Positions 15,390 to 15,642 of a stretch of DNA of 15,642 nucleotides are shown piece after piece. A model generated the notes under the pieces. It made no database searches. It had not been told where the DNA came from and worked only from the letters and a program-made list of their open reading frames with translations. Each line of letters starts with the position of its first letter. Position 1 is the stretch's first letter. The DNA is taken from contig CAZXFA010000045.1 of the NCBI GenBank assembly GCA_964640085.1, positions 1-15,642 on the forward strand, given 5' to 3'. This stretch comes from CAZXFA01 sp964640085 (GTDB taxonomy: Bacteria > Actinomycetota > UBA4738 > HRBIN12). The translations under genes and the position numbers were made by a program.

Positions 15390-15554
15390 CTAGCGCGTCT
15401 CGCGGTGGAGCGTGTGCCGCCGCTCCCACCGGCAGTACTTCCGCAACTCGATCCGGTCCCGGTCGTTCAGCCGGTTCTTCACCGTAACGTAGTTCCGCCG
15501 CTTGCACTCGGTGCACGCGAGCGTGATCGTCGGGCGGTTGTCTCCCTTGGCCAT
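15390..15554 (-). CDS. rpmG: 50S ribosomal protein L33
   Basis: A 54-residue large-subunit protein: MAKGDNRPTITLACTECKRR, NYVTVKNRLNDRDRIELRKY, CRWERRHTLHRETR. Length and the RETR ending are those of bacterial L33. The first zinc-ribbon pair is CTEC, but the second is C-R-W-E, so the fourth cysteine is replaced by Glu. GGGAG (15558-15562) lies before the ATG at 15554. It follows tuf by 31 nt, as in other actinobacteria. Confidence 0.95.
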   Translation of the reverse strand: MAKGDNRPTITLACTECKRRNYVTVKNRLNDRDRIELRKYCRWERRHTLHRETR

Positions 15555-15585
15555 GGCTCCCTATCCGTCCGTGGGCTCCCGCCCG

Positions 15586-15642
15586 TCACTTGACGATCTT
15601 GGTCACACGCCCGGCGCCCACCGTGCGGCCGCCCTCGCGGAT
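15586..15642 (-). CDS. tuf: Elongation factor Tu, last 18 codons (partial)
   Basis: The gene enters from the right edge; only IREGGRTVGAGRVTKIVK and a TGA stop are visible. This is the end of domain 3 of EF-Tu, nearly invariant across bacteria. EF-Tu brings aminoacyl-tRNA to the ribosome. rpmG follows after 31 nt, with no tRNA or terminator between. Confidence 0.93.
   Translation of the reverse strand: MREGGRTVGAGRVTKIVK

Overview
The window is high-GC DNA holding the conserved tuf to rpoB ribosomal/transcription block of an actinobacterium (Actinomycetota). The indicators are the hadA-hadB dehydratase pair between rpmG and the tRNA-Trp/secE/nusG block, a NusG with a long acidic N-terminal extension, GTG/TTG starts, and a decayed DUF222-HNH (13E12-type) gene. 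The exact class cannot be named; the arrangement differs from the usual Mycobacterium and Streptomyces ones, which suggests a less studied lineage.

Read in the direction of the minus strand, the core block is: tuf (only the last 18 codons, right edge), rpmG, hadA-hadB, tRNA-Trp, secE, nusG, rplK-rplA, a large membrane protein, rplJ-rplL, an XRE-type regulator, and rpoB (first ~597 codons, running off the left edge). Three intact genes lie on the plus strand in the gaps of this block: a LuxR-type response regulator (between rpmG and hadA), a 617-residue coiled-coil protein (between hadB and tRNA-Trp) and a Tat-exported multicopper oxidase (between nusG and rplK). A frameshifted DUF222-HNH remnant, also on the plus strand, sits between the membrane protein and rplJ.

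The layout is regular. Each plus-strand gene starts back to back with the promoter region of a minus-strand unit (regulator/hadA, coiled coil/tRNA-Trp, oxidase/rplK) and ends tail to tail with the preceding minus-strand unit, with 6 nt, a 4-nt overlap, or 12 nt between them, so there is no room for ordinary terminators. Plausible sigma70-type promoters with 17-nt spacers can be read before rpoB, rplJ, rplK, tRNA-Trp and hadA. Two candidate promoters (rpoB and the XRE gene) have a near-perfect palindrome in the -35/-10 spacer, which suggests repressor operators. The rplJ leader has mutually exclusive hairpins like an L10 autoregulatory leader, and rplL is followed by a large two-part hairpin before the XRE gene.

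Functionally the window joins translation and transcription (EF-Tu, L33, L11, L1, L10, L7/L12, NusG, RpoB), protein export (SecE), fatty-acid elongation (HadAB), a cell-envelope membrane protein of the YfhO/PTPS-related type, and an extracytoplasmic copper oxidase. No complete new defence or mobile system is visible. The most distinctive points are the accessory genes placed in nearly every junction of a normally compact operon, and the XRE gene with its own palindromic promoter between rplL and rpoB.
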